Shown here piece by piece: positions 28,155 to 37,915 of a DNA stretch of 64,000 bases. The stretch spans positions 1-64,000 of the forward strand of contig CACJVG010000004.1 in NCBI GenBank assembly GCA_902596785.1, given 5' to 3'. The notes under the pieces are model-generated. The model saw only the letters and a list, made by a program, of their open reading frames with translations. It was not told where the DNA came from and made no database searches. Every line of letters begins with the position of its first letter. Positions within the stretch are counted from its first letter, which is position 1. Made by a program: the position numbers and the translations under genes. The stretch is from an uncultured Pelagibacteraceae bacterium (lineage in GTDB: Bacteria; Pseudomonadota; Alphaproteobacteria; Pelagibacterales; Pelagibacteraceae).

Positions 28155-29302
28155 AAATCAGCTCTAATGGTAGAAAGAGCAATTACAATTAGAAAAATTA
28201 AACATATTAAATTCATAGTTTTCCAGCTAGTTAAACTAAGAAATACTCCAGCAGATAAACTGGCTAATGCTTGTATAGAATAAACAATTAAATCATTATA
28301 CCCTTGAGCTCTAAATTTTTCCTCTTCTCTGTAACACAAAACAAGTAAGCTTGTTCCTGAAATGAATAGAAAGTTCCACCCTAGCCCCAGAAAAATAAGT
28401 GCAACCATGTAGTTAATATAATTCTGTTCAAATAAACTGGTAATAATTGTGATTAAAAACAATAAAACCCCCACATACATAATTTTACTATGACCAAACC
28501 TCTTAATTAAATTTCCTGTAACTAGAGAAGGTAAAAACATGGCTGCTATATGAAGCTGAATAACAAATCCAGTCTTGCTTAGACTTATTTTCTCCATCAA
28601 ATGCATACTTATAGGAGTTGCTGTCATTAAAAAAGTCATTACAGCATAGGCAAAAGCTGAAGCTACGAGCGCCTGTAGAAATCTAGGTTGAGAGATAAGC
28701 TCAAAAAAACTTCTTCCAGTTTTATATTGATTGCTAGATATCGTTTTTGCTTCCTGATAAAAAATTAAAAATATTGTTGATGAGATAGATAAAATGGCAA
28801 GTGCAAGATAAGAACCTGCATACATATGATCTGAAATAAATCCTTTCGAAATGTTCGCAATGTTTGGACCTATAAAGGCCGAACCTATTCCTGCTAACAA
28901 AATGATAGAAATTGCTTTTGGTGCATAATCCTTATCCACAACCTCGACTGCAGCAAAACGATATTGATGGCTGAAAGCTATTCCTCCACCAATCAAAAAG
29001 CATCCTAAATTATATAAGACAAAGCTTTCTATAATTATAGAATATGCAGTTAAAAGAGATGCAAAGCATGTGCCGATTGATGCAAAAATAAAACCTAATT
29101 TTCGTCCAATTATACTCATTAACTTTGCAGCAAAAAAAGCAAATAACGCAATTCCAACAACTGACAAAGCCATTGGAAGAGTTGCTAAAGATTTTATTGG
29201 ACTAAATTTCGAACCAATTATACCACTCAAAAAAACGGTGACTGGAGCAGCTGTAAAAGCAAAAATTTGGCTTAAAATGAGTAACGAAAGATTTTTATTC
29301 AT
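28133..29302 (-). CDS. MFS transporter
   Basis: Multi-TM; loop MSIIGRKLGFIFASIGTC after TM2. Confidence 0.75.
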   Translation of the reverse strand: MNKNLSLLILSQIFAFTAAPVTVFLSGIIGSKFSPIKSLATLPMALSVVGIALFAFFAAKLMSIIGRKLGFIFASIGTCFASLLTAYSIIIESFVLYNLGCFLIGGGIAFSHQYRFAAVEVVDKDYAPKAISIILLAGIGSAFIGPNIANISKGFISDHMYAGSYLALAILSISSTIFLIFYQEAKTISSNQYKTGRSFFELISQPRFLQALVASAFAYAVMTFLMTATPISMHLMEKISLSKTGFVIQLHIAAMFLPSLVTGNLIKRFGHSKIMYVGVLLFLITIITSLFEQNYINYMVALIFLGLGWNFLFISGTSLLVLCYREEEKFRAQGYNDLIVYSIQALASLSAGVFLSLTSWKTMNLICLIFLIVIALSTIRADLKKNPSN

Positions 29303-29373
29303 TAAAAGAATAAATACTTGTCAGCCATATACAAAGCCCAAGCAGCAGCAGCACCTAATATAATATATTTCAT
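29302..29373 (-). CDS. 23-aa predicted single-TM microprotein
   Basis: Reverse complement ATG..TAA = MKYIILGAAAAWALYMADKYLFF; starts 5 nt after the LivM stop and its stop overlaps the MFS start (TAATG). Not in ORF track. Confidence 0.5.
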   Translation of the reverse strand: MKYIILGAAAAWALYMADKYLFF

Positions 29374-29378
29374 TATGT

Positions 29379-30749
29379 TTACTTTATTTCTATTTTTTCA
29401 GGAAGTATACCTTTAGGTCTATACCTCATTATAAACAACAATCCTAATCCCATCAGTAAAAATCTGAAATAAGGAACGCTTTCAATTAAATGAGCTTTAA
29501 GTGCATTTGTTTCAGGAATTCCCGCAGTGAAAAAGTTTATTAAGAATAATGATATTGGTGCAGCTTCAATCCACAAGAACCAAACAACAAATCCTCCTAA
29601 AATTGCTCCAAAATTATTTCCACTTCCTCCAACAATTACCATCACCCAAATCAAAAACGTATATCTCATAGGTCTATAACTTCCTGGTGTAAATAAACCA
29701 TCTTGTGTAACAAGCATTGCGCCCGCAATTCCAACAATTGCTGAGCCTAAAATAAAAATTAGTAAATGTTGTTTAACAACATTTTTACCCATTGCATTTG
29801 CAGCTTCCTCATTATCTCTAATTGCCCTCATCATTCTTCCCCATGGAGAATAAAGTGCTTTTTGAGTTAAAATTAAAAGAATGATTACTACTACTAAAAA
29901 TAATCCTGAATAACACAGTTTTACAAATACTGAAGAGCCTTCAATAACAAGTTGATTTAAAGCAGCTTGTCTATCAGCTAAATTCTCAATTACACTTAAT
30001 TTTCCTGAATTAAACTTTTCAACTAATTTAATAAACCAATCTGTCGTTTGAAGATCTACTTCATAAGGTGCGGGTCTTTTTAGACCAATAACATTTTTTA
30101 CACCTCTTGTGAGCCAATCTTCATGTTTAATGATCGCAATAACAATTTCAGAAATAAGAAGGGTAGCAATAGCTAAATAGTCTGCTCTAAGACCGAGTGC
30201 AACTTTTCCAACTATAAATGCTAAACCCCCGGCAAAAAGAGCTCCAACTATCCAAGAAAATATAATTGGTAATCCAAATCCTCCTAAGAAACCAGTTTTA
30301 GCAGGATCAACTGCTTCAATAGCTTCTATGCCTGGCTCTGCAGAAAATCTAATAAGTAAAATACCTGAAATTATTATTGTAGCTATGCTGTATGTTCTGA
30401 TTTTTGATTTTTCAAATCTTTTTAAAATAAACCTTATAACTAATACCATTACTACTATCAGCCATAATGACATTAGAATATCGAAACCTCCTGCCCTCCA
30501 GGCTTCTTGAACAGGATCGACAGATATCAATACTGCAGCTAAACCACCTAAAGCTGTATAACCCATAATTCCGAAATTAATTAAACCAGCGTACCCCCAT
30601 TGAATATTGGCACCCATTGTCATGACCGCAGAAATCAAACAAAGATTAAATATTGATAAAGCGATATTCCAAGACTGAAATATGCCAACCATTAGAATAA
30701 GCACCATCATGATACTATAAGCTGCAATTACATTTAGGTTTTTTCTCAC
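29379..30749 (-). CDS. livM: Branched-chain-type ABC transporter permease LivM
   Basis: AIRDNEEAANAMGKNVVKQHLLIFILG; GLRADYLAIATLLISEI. Confidence 0.85.
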   Translation of the reverse strand: MRKNLNVIAAYSIMMVLILMVGIFQSWNIALSIFNLCLISAVMTMGANIQWGYAGLINFGIMGYTALGGLAAVLISVDPVQEAWRAGGFDILMSLWLIVVMVLVIRFILKRFEKSKIRTYSIATIIISGILLIRFSAEPGIEAIEAVDPAKTGFLGGFGLPIIFSWIVGALFAGGLAFIVGKVALGLRADYLAIATLLISEIVIAIIKHEDWLTRGVKNVIGLKRPAPYEVDLQTTDWFIKLVEKFNSGKLSVIENLADRQAALNQLVIEGSSVFVKLCYSGLFLVVVIILLILTQKALYSPWGRMMRAIRDNEEAANAMGKNVVKQHLLIFILGSAIVGIAGAMLVTQDGLFTPGSYRPMRYTFLIWVMVIVGGSGNNFGAILGGFVVWFLWIEAAPISLFLINFFTAGIPETNALKAHLIESVPYFRFLLMGLGLLFIMRYRPKGILPEKIEIK

Positions 30750-31756
30750 AATACTTTACCCTTAAATATTCCCGAAGGTCGATAAATTAAAACAATTACA
30801 AGAATAGAGAACGAGACTGCAAACTTATAATCAGTAGATAGTAACTGAACTAAACTATTTGGCTCCATACTTTCTGGTAAAATATACATAAAGAATTTTT
30901 TATATGCATAAGTGAGCAATATTTCAGAAAAAGCAATTACATATCCGCCTAAAAAAGCTCCAAATGGATTTCCAATTCCTCCAACAATTGCAGCAGCAAA
31001 AATAGGAAGCATATTGTTAAAATAAGTAAATGGTTTAAAACTTTTATCTAAACCATACAACGCACCACCTATTGTAGCTAAAATTCCAGCAATTACCCAT
31101 GTAACTAAAACTATTTTTTTTGGATCAATACCTGATAACAAAGCAAGATCTTCATTATCAGAATAAGCTTTCATACTTTTTCCAGTTTTTGTTCTATTTA
31201 AAAACCAAAATAATAAAGAGACTAAAACTATTGTCACAAAAATAGTTATTACTTGAGTTGATTTCAATGTAAGGCCCTCGTTTAATCCTGTCATCTCCTT
31301 AAATTCACGAGCTTTAATAATAAATTTTTCTCCGTCAAAAAATCTTCTGTCACCTGGTCCGATAATAATTCTTACAACTGCTTGTGTTACAAACATCACA
31401 CCAATACTTACCATTGCAAACTGGACAGGAGGACTTTTTTGATTTCTGTAATATTTGAAGACAAATTTATCAATTAAAAGCATGTAAAGAATCATGAAAA
31501 TTATTCCAAATGGAATCGCTAGTAAAGCAGTAGGTAAAACCCCCAAAGAAACACCTAAAGATTGAAAATACCATGTAAACAAAATTGTCATCATGGTTCC
31601 AAATGACATCATGTCACCAGTTGCAAAATTTGCAAATCGTAAAATTCCATAGATAAGTGTTACAAATATTGCACCCAGTGCTAACTGAGAACCATAAGTT
31701 AATGCAGGAATAAAAATATAATTTAATAAAAGAATTATCGCATTTACAAAATCCAT
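30746..31756 (-). CDS. livH: Branched-chain-type ABC transporter permease LivH
   Basis: LRFANFATGDMMSFG; AIVGGIGNPFGAFLGG. Confidence 0.85.
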   Translation of the reverse strand: MDFVNAIILLLNYIFIPALTYGSQLALGAIFVTLIYGILRFANFATGDMMSFGTMMTILFTWYFQSLGVSLGVLPTALLAIPFGIIFMILYMLLIDKFVFKYYRNQKSPPVQFAMVSIGVMFVTQAVVRIIIGPGDRRFFDGEKFIIKAREFKEMTGLNEGLTLKSTQVITIFVTIVLVSLLFWFLNRTKTGKSMKAYSDNEDLALLSGIDPKKIVLVTWVIAGILATIGGALYGLDKSFKPFTYFNNMLPIFAAAIVGGIGNPFGAFLGGYVIAFSEILLTYAYKKFFMYILPESMEPNSLVQLLSTDYKFAVSFSILVIVLIYRPSGIFKGKVL

Positions 31757-31757
31757 A

Positions 31758-32465
31758 TTACCCTCCTAAAAAAGAGCTTCTTACTCTTGGATCGTCTAAT
31801 AATTCTTTTCCAGTTCCTGAATAACGATTTTCTCCAGTAACTAGTACATAACCTCTATCTGAAATGCTTAAGGCTTGTTTTGCATTTTGTTCTACCATTA
31901 AGATAGCAACGTTTGTTCTTTTTACTTTTACAATATGATCAAATAATTCGTCCATCACAATTGGTGATACACCGGCAGTTGGCTCGTCTAACATTAAAAC
32001 AGTGGGTTTAATCATTAAAGCTCGACCTAAAGCTACTTGTTGTCTTTGACCTCCAGAAAGTTCGCCAACCATCTGATTTCTTTTCTCTCTTAAAATTGGG
32101 AACAATTCGTAAATTTCCTCAATTATATTTTTTATTTCATCCTCAACAAGAAATGCTCCCATTTCTAAATTTTCTTCAACAGTCATACCTGCAAAAACAT
32201 TTTTAGTCTGTGGCACAAAAGAGATGCCTTGCTTAACTCGATCTTGAGGAGATAATTTTGAAATCTCCTTACCATCAATCTTTACTGATCCAGATTTTAA
32301 ATTGAGCAAGCCCAACATTGCTTTCATTGCAGTTGATTTGCCAGCACCATTGGGGCCTAGAATAGAAACTATTTCACCCTTATTTACATTTACAGAACAA
32401 GAACTAATGATATCTGGACCATTACCATAACCACCTGTCATTTCTATTCCTTCAAAATATGCCAT
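31758..32465 (-). CDS. livF: Branched-chain-type ABC transporter ATPase LivF
   Basis: GPNGAGKSTAMKAMLGL, ELSGGQRQQVALGRALM, MLDEPTAGVSP. Confidence 0.9.
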   Translation of the reverse strand: MAYFEGIEMTGGYGNGPDIISSCSVNVNKGEIVSILGPNGAGKSTAMKAMLGLLNLKSGSVKIDGKEISKLSPQDRVKQGISFVPQTKNVFAGMTVEENLEMGAFLVEDEIKNIIEEIYELFPILREKRNQMVGELSGGQRQQVALGRALMIKPTVLMLDEPTAGVSPIVMDELFDHIVKVKRTNVAILMVEQNAKQALSISDRGYVLVTGENRYSGTGKELLDDPRVRSSFLGG

Positions 32466-32828
32466 TTAAAATATTCCTATTAAATTTGGTAAATATCTTC
32501 CTGGTAATAAAGTAAAAATACCCGCAGCTATTAATCCAATAAAGTTACCAGCCATAAATATTTTATGTAAAATAACTTTTTTTATTTTAATAAAGTAAAT
32601 TGCAAGAAACAAAGAGATCAAGGTCCAAGCGCTTAAAATATGTATCCAGCTATATTTTCCGTCATTTAGTTCTTTGATCCAATAAGAAGAAATTGCAACA
32701 TAAAACATAAGTAATACCCAGATCCAACCTATAATTTTGTGTTTATTATCCCCTTTTTTTGCAATTAAGTTTCTTGTTCCAAAACCAACTGCAAATAAAG
32801 CAAAAATAATGTGAGAAACAATTGTCAT
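32466..32828 (-). CDS. DUF2306-like small membrane protein embedded in the liv operon
   Basis: Four hydrophobic segments; HKIIGWIWVLLM, IHILSAWTLIS, HKIFMAGNFIGLIAAGIFTLLPGR. Confidence 0.6.
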   Translation of the reverse strand: MTIVSHIIFALFAVGFGTRNLIAKKGDNKHKIIGWIWVLLMFYVAISSYWIKELNDGKYSWIHILSAWTLISLFLAIYFIKIKKVILHKIFMAGNFIGLIAAGIFTLLPGRYLPNLIGIF

Positions 32829-32830
32829 AA

Positions 32831-33616
32831 TTAATTTTCCTTAAGTTTCGATCCTCTTCCTAAGTAACTTTCAATTACTTTCTCATCTTTTTTTGCTTCT
32901 TCAACACTTCCTTCAAACAATACTGAACCCTCAGCCATTACAATCACTGGATCACATAATCTTCCAATAAAATCCATATCATGTTCAATCATACAAAAAG
33001 TATAACCTTTTTCTTTATTTAACTTTTCTATTGCAGTTCCAAGATCTTTTAACAAAGTTCTGTTAACTCCAGCCCCTACTTCATCTAATAATACTAATTT
33101 TGCATCAACCATCATGGTTCTTCCAAGTTCTAGTAATTTTTTTTGTCCACCTGAAAGGTTTCCAGCAAGCTCATTTGATAAATGTCCTAAATTTAAAAAT
33201 TCAACAACTTCTTTCGCTTTCTCTTTAACCACAGCCTCTTCTTGGGCAACTAAACCTGGTTTAAATAATGCTGTCATTATTTTTTCTCCAGATTGATTTC
33301 CTGGAACCATCATTAAATTTTCTAAAACAGATAAATTTGAAAACTCATGTGCAATTTGAAATGTTCTTAATAACCCTTTAGAAAATAATTCATAAGATGG
33401 AACATCAGTAATATTTTCATCATCAAAAACAACATTACCACCTGAGGATTTTAAGTTTCCAGCAATTAAATTAAATAAAGTTGTTTTACCAGATCCATTT
33501 GGTCCAATTATACCAGTGATTGTTCCTCTTTTAACTTTTATTGAACAATCCGAAACTGCAGCTAATCCACCAAAATATTTACTTAAATTATTAATCTCTA
33601 AAATATTTTCAGACAT
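32831..33616 (-). CDS. livG: Branched-chain-type ABC transporter ATPase LivG
   Basis: GPNGSGKTTLFNLIAG, LSGGQKKLLELGRTMM, FCMIEHDMDFIGRLCD. Confidence 0.9.
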   Translation of the reverse strand: MSENILEINNLSKYFGGLAAVSDCSIKVKRGTITGIIGPNGSGKTTLFNLIAGNLKSSGGNVVFDDENITDVPSYELFSKGLLRTFQIAHEFSNLSVLENLMMVPGNQSGEKIMTALFKPGLVAQEEAVVKEKAKEVVEFLNLGHLSNELAGNLSGGQKKLLELGRTMMVDAKLVLLDEVGAGVNRTLLKDLGTAIEKLNKEKGYTFCMIEHDMDFIGRLCDPVIVMAEGSVLFEGSVEEAKKDEKVIESYLGRGSKLKEN

Positions 33617-33621
33617 TTGAT

Positions 33622-34389
33622 TTATTTGTTAAGTCTTCTGTGAATACTATTTAATGTTCTTTCTAGAGATCTATAAAATCCAGCTTTAGTTAATTCTTTC
33701 ACACCTTGTTCGTTTAAACCTTTTGGCGTTTGAGACTCTTTTACTAAATTCTTTAAATTTTCTTTTGAATTTACTACAGCATCTTCAGATAAAGCTAAAA
33801 ATAAAGAAGTAATATATTTTTGAGCATTATTTCTTTTTACCCCTCTTTTTACCAACCAATCAGTCATTACTCTCAACATCTCATAAAAAGGTGCCATCAT
33901 ACCAGAGGTTGACCAAAAATTTATAGACGATTTTTCATTCTTAATTTCTACAGTTGTGCCCAAGCTATTGAAAAACGCTTTAACTTTTGAATTAGGGGGA
34001 CAAATAGGTACAGGACCTTTCTTTAATGAAATTGGAGGTAGAGGTATTGCTCTTACAATTTTTGCTTTTACTTTAATTGCTTTCTTTAATTGAGATAAAG
34101 TAATTGTTGAAATAAAACTAACAACTGTTTGAGTCGATTTAAATTTTAAATCTTTAATAATTTTTTCACCAACAGTAGGTGTAACAGATAAAAATACCCA
34201 ATTAGATTGATCTATAATTTGTTGATTATTTTTAGCAATAACTATTTTTTTAAACTTTCTTTTTAGCCCTAGAGCTATTTTTTTATTTCTTGGAGAAATA
34301 ATAATTTTCTTAAAAGAAATTTTTGATTTACATATTCCAGTAATCACTGAAGCTGCAATTTTTCCAGTACCAATAAAACCTAAATTCAT
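33622..34389 (-). CDS. Pyrroline-5-carboxylate reductase family protein (ProC-like)
   Basis: MNLGFIGTGKIAASVITGI, VRAIPLPPISLKKGPVPICP. Confidence 0.75.
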   Translation of the reverse strand: MNLGFIGTGKIAASVITGICKSKISFKKIIISPRNKKIALGLKRKFKKIVIAKNNQQIIDQSNWVFLSVTPTVGEKIIKDLKFKSTQTVVSFISTITLSQLKKAIKVKAKIVRAIPLPPISLKKGPVPICPPNSKVKAFFNSLGTTVEIKNEKSSINFWSTSGMMAPFYEMLRVMTDWLVKRGVKRNNAQKYITSLFLALSEDAVVNSKENLKNLVKESQTPKGLNEQGVKELTKAGFYRSLERTLNSIHRRLNK

Positions 34390-34421
34390 AATTTTGGATA
34401 CTTTATATTGATTATATTGAA

Positions 34422-35333
34422 TTAATTAACAAAAAAAGAACCTCTAATTCTTAGTAATTCTCTGCTTAATTCCTTGTTTTCTTTGAAGGGTTTTCTTCCA
34501 TGAAGCCAGAAATAATTATTTGCAATCACAGAGAATCCAACAGGTAATTTTGTAATTATTTTATTTTTACTTTCCTCTAATCCATCAGATAATCTTTGTA
34601 AAAAATTTCCTTGATCCATATTTTGAGGTTCTGGAAATTGATCTATATAAGATATTGTTGGTCTTCCCTCTTTATCAGTTGAAAAAACTGGGTGCTCTAC
34701 CTTGTAATCAATATTTTTACTTTTTGGTGACCCCCAAACAAAATTTTGTCTCCCAACTGGATCATTGTATAATTCATCACAATGCTCCCAGTCATCAAGG
34801 TGCAACATAGCTGTTTCACCACCTTCAACATTTTGCTCATCAATTTTTGTCATAATTAACCAATCGGTTACATCTTTCACATATGTTCCATCTGTATGAA
34901 GATCCATATTCCTATAAGCCTTTCTTAAATAAGAGTCGCTACTATCTTCATGTTTAACATGAAAACGAGCATAATATTTTCCTGCCATGGCATCATGATT
35001 AGGTACACCAATTAGATGAGCTATTGCAGTTGACAATTTAACTAAAAATGTATCATTAATTTTTGCAGTTATATTTTTTGGTCCAATAATAAAGCAACCT
35101 GTAGATCTATCTCTAATAATTGAGTTCATTAATTCGCTTAATTTATTATTTGTTAAATCATCTAAACTTTTAGCTAAAGTAAATCTTGTAAATGGTTTTA
35201 GCTCTAATGCTGTTAAATCAAATTTATTAAACGGGAAAATTAATTTATCTATTATATCATTTTCTAAACTAATTTTTATAATCCTATTTGATTTATCATG
35301 TTTTTGAATGTCTATGCCTGTAATTTTTTGCAT
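34422..35333 (-). CDS. glaH: GlaH/CsiD-like glutarate 2-hydroxylase (Fe(II)/2OG)
   Basis: DLHTDGTYVKDVTDWLIMTKIDEQNVEGGETAMLHLDDWEH, PTISYIDQFPEPQN, NNYFWLHGRKPF; strongly CsiD-like. Confidence 0.75.
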   Translation of the reverse strand: MQKITGIDIQKHDKSNRIIKISLENDIIDKLIFPFNKFDLTALELKPFTRFTLAKSLDDLTNNKLSELMNSIIRDRSTGCFIIGPKNITAKINDTFLVKLSTAIAHLIGVPNHDAMAGKYYARFHVKHEDSSDSYLRKAYRNMDLHTDGTYVKDVTDWLIMTKIDEQNVEGGETAMLHLDDWEHCDELYNDPVGRQNFVWGSPKSKNIDYKVEHPVFSTDKEGRPTISYIDQFPEPQNMDQGNFLQRLSDGLEESKNKIITKLPVGFSVIANNYFWLHGRKPFKENKELSRELLRIRGSFFVN

Positions 35334-35372
35334 TCTAAATTTTATTTTACCTTATTTTATAAATCAATTTAA

Positions 35373-35708
35373 TCAGATATAATTGTTAATTATTGCCATA
35401 CAAATAGCTGAGAAAATTGTAGGATAAACAAAGTTTTTCTTAGAAATAAAAAAAACAAACAAGGATAAAAATACAACAATTGATCTACTGTAATAACTAG
35501 ATTCTATTAACACGCCAGTAGGAAAAATTATAGTTCTTGCTATTAATGCTGCTAAAGTTGCATAGGCTAAACAATTAAACCACTTAAAAAGTTTTGAAGT
35601 TTCCTTAATACCTTGAGAGGTAAGAGCACCTAAAAATCTAGATAAAAATGTAGCAAGAGATGTAACTAAAATTGCATAAACGATATTAGCTGACATTATA
35701 CTCTCCAA
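35373..35708 (-). CDS. azlD: AzlD-like branched-chain amino acid transport protein
   Basis: Small 3-4 TM protein, TSLATFLSRFLGALTS, next to AzlC. Confidence 0.75.
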   Translation of the reverse strand: MESIMSANIVYAILVTSLATFLSRFLGALTSQGIKETSKLFKWFNCLAYATLAALIARTIIFPTGVLIESSYYSRSIVVFLSLFVFFISKKNFVYPTIFSAICMAIINNYI

Positions 35709-36390
35709 CTAAATAGGCTATAGTTCCACCTATTACACCTGCTAACAGAATTGACCACTCAGGTGAAAATAAATAAATAATTGGTCCTAAAATTATTCCA
35801 AGTATGACAGATAATGTAACTTGTATAGTTTTTGATGCTCCGACCATCATGCATAAAAAATATACAGGATTAAGAATTGCCAATCCAATCATCATATCTT
35901 TATTCATGTACTCTGAAAAATAAAAACCTATAAATGTTCCAATAACAGATACACTTACTGTTGCACTTCCAATTCCAATCCAATAATCAATCCTATATTC
36001 TTTTGGAATTTTCTTATAATTACTTTTCATGATTAACCACGCTGAAACAGCAATAAAATGACAAGAAAAGTAATACTTCCACTTAGGTTGAGATTTGTGC
36101 ATCATTAATGGAAATAAAGATACAGCCATTGGATAAAGTCGAGCATTTACAAACCAAACTGCTAGAAAAATATTTAATAAAGATGCTCCAATCAACATTG
36201 ACTCTGCCATTACCAATGAACCTGGTAAAGCATAAGTTAAAACAGTTGAAAAAATACTTTCCTGAATATTAAAACCTAAATTTTTAAAGAGAGCACCAAT
36301 TGCTATAAAGCAACAAGTAAGAGCTATAGCTGGACTATCATGAGTAAATATAGATCTATATCCTTTAAAGAAAAAATTTTTATTAATCAT
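35686..36390 (-). CDS. azlC: AzlC-like permease
   Basis: FSTVLTYALPGSLVMAESML, AVWFVNARLYPMAVSLFPLM. Confidence 0.8.
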   Translation of the reverse strand: MINKNFFFKGYRSIFTHDSPAIALTCCFIAIGALFKNLGFNIQESIFSTVLTYALPGSLVMAESMLIGASLLNIFLAVWFVNARLYPMAVSLFPLMMHKSQPKWKYYFSCHFIAVSAWLIMKSNYKKIPKEYRIDYWIGIGSATVSVSVIGTFIGFYFSEYMNKDMMIGLAILNPVYFLCMMVGASKTIQVTLSVILGIILGPIIYLFSPEWSILLAGVIGGTIAYLVGEYNVS

Positions 36391-37175
36391 TATCCACCTA
36401 GGAACAGTCTACCAACATCAGGATTTTGAAGTAAATCGTCTCCTTTACCTGCAATTGCAGTTTGCCCTGATACCAAAACGTATCCTATATCCGCAAACTC
36501 CAATCCTTTTTTGGCATTTTGTTCTACTAGAATGATTGTTTTTTTTTCATTTTGCTGAAGATCTCTTAATATTTCAAAAACCATCTCAATATATCTGGGT
36601 TCAAGTCCAATTGATGGTTCGTCTACTAAAAGCACTGAAGGTTTCATAACTAATGCTCTAGATATTTCTAGCAATCTTCTCTCCCCACCAGATAAAACTT
36701 TTGCTGGTTGGTTTCTTCTATTTCTTAACCTTTCATACTTTTCAAAAATTCTTTCAGCCTCTTCATATGACTCATCTGTTTTTTCTTTTATATATCCTCC
36801 CATTAATAGGTTTTCTTCTACTGTCATATCTGGAAATACAGAATTATCCTGCAATATATAAGCTATACCGACTGACTTTAACTTTTCTGCTGGGGTAAGA
36901 TTTGTAATTTCTTTTCCTTCAAGTTCAATTTGACCAGAAAAAATATTTGTAAAACCATATATTGAATGAAGAATTGTAGATTTACCTGCACCATTAGGTC
37001 CTATTAAACATAAAGACTGAGCTTTATTTACGAATAAATCAAAGTTATGTAAAATTTCCATTTTTCCATAACCTGCGTTTAAATTTTTAATAGTTAAATG
37101 AACTTCGTTTGGAGATAATTTTTTTAAATCATCTGGTGTCGGAGCCTTTCCTAATACTTCATATTGGTTAGACAT
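36390..37175 (-). CDS. livF: Branched-chain-type ABC transporter ATPase LivF (second set)
   Basis: GPNGAGKSTILHSIYGF, LSGGERRLLEISRALVM. Confidence 0.9.
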   Translation of the reverse strand: MSNQYEVLGKAPTPDDLKKLSPNEVHLTIKNLNAGYGKMEILHNFDLFVNKAQSLCLIGPNGAGKSTILHSIYGFTNIFSGQIELEGKEITNLTPAEKLKSVGIAYILQDNSVFPDMTVEENLLMGGYIKEKTDESYEEAERIFEKYERLRNRRNQPAKVLSGGERRLLEISRALVMKPSVLLVDEPSIGLEPRYIEMVFEILRDLQQNEKKTIILVEQNAKKGLEFADIGYVLVSGQTAIAGKGDDLLQNPDVGRLFLGG

Positions 37176-37915
37176 TATTGAGCTCCTAAATACGCGTCAA
37201 TGACACGTTTATCATTTTTAATTTCATCTGGCGATCCATTGGCTAACATTTTGCCATGAGCTAAACAAAAAATATTCTCTGCTAATTGCATAATGACTCT
37301 CATGTTATGCTCAATAACCAAAAGAGTTATTCCAAAATCTTTGTTAACTTTAATTAATCTATCAATAATACCATTTATTAGTGTTGGATTAATTCCAGCT
37401 GTAGGCTCGTCTAGTAATAGCATCTCTGGTTCATTCATTAATGCCATAGCAAGCTCCAATAATTTTTGTTGACCAAAAGATAAATCTCCAGCTCTCAGCT
37501 TTCTTTTTTGATATAATCCCACAAAATTTAATAAATTTTCAGCTTTATCTGTTAATTCTTTTGGAATTTTTGAAAATATTCTCATTAAATCTGCGTCGCT
37601 ACCTTTATGACTAATAAGCATATTTTCTATACAATTAAGTTTTCCATAAATTCTTGTTTGCTGAAAAGTTCTCAATAGTCCTAACTTAGCAATTACAGGA
37701 ACTGGTAAATCAGAAACTTCTTTTCCATTAAATTTAATAGATCCATTATCGATTGGATAAGTTCCTACTATCGAATTAAATAATGTAGTTTTTCCCGAGC
37801 CATTTGGTCCAATCAATCCAACTATCTTCCCTTTTTCAACACTCATTGAAATATCAACGTTAGCTTTAACACCGCCAAAAGATTTACTTACATTGCTAAC
37901 TTCTAAAATACTCAT
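37175..37915 (-). CDS. livG: Branched-chain-type ABC transporter ATPase LivG (second set)
   Basis: GPNGSGKTTLFNSIVG, LSFGQQKLLELAMALM. Confidence 0.9.
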   Translation of the reverse strand: MSILEVSNVSKSFGGVKANVDISMSVEKGKIVGLIGPNGSGKTTLFNSIVGTYPIDNGSIKFNGKEVSDLPVPVIAKLGLLRTFQQTRIYGKLNCIENMLISHKGSDADLMRIFSKIPKELTDKAENLLNFVGLYQKRKLRAGDLSFGQQKLLELAMALMNEPEMLLLDEPTAGINPTLINGIIDRLIKVNKDFGITLLVIEHNMRVIMQLAENIFCLAHGKMLANGSPDEIKNDKRVIDAYLGAQ

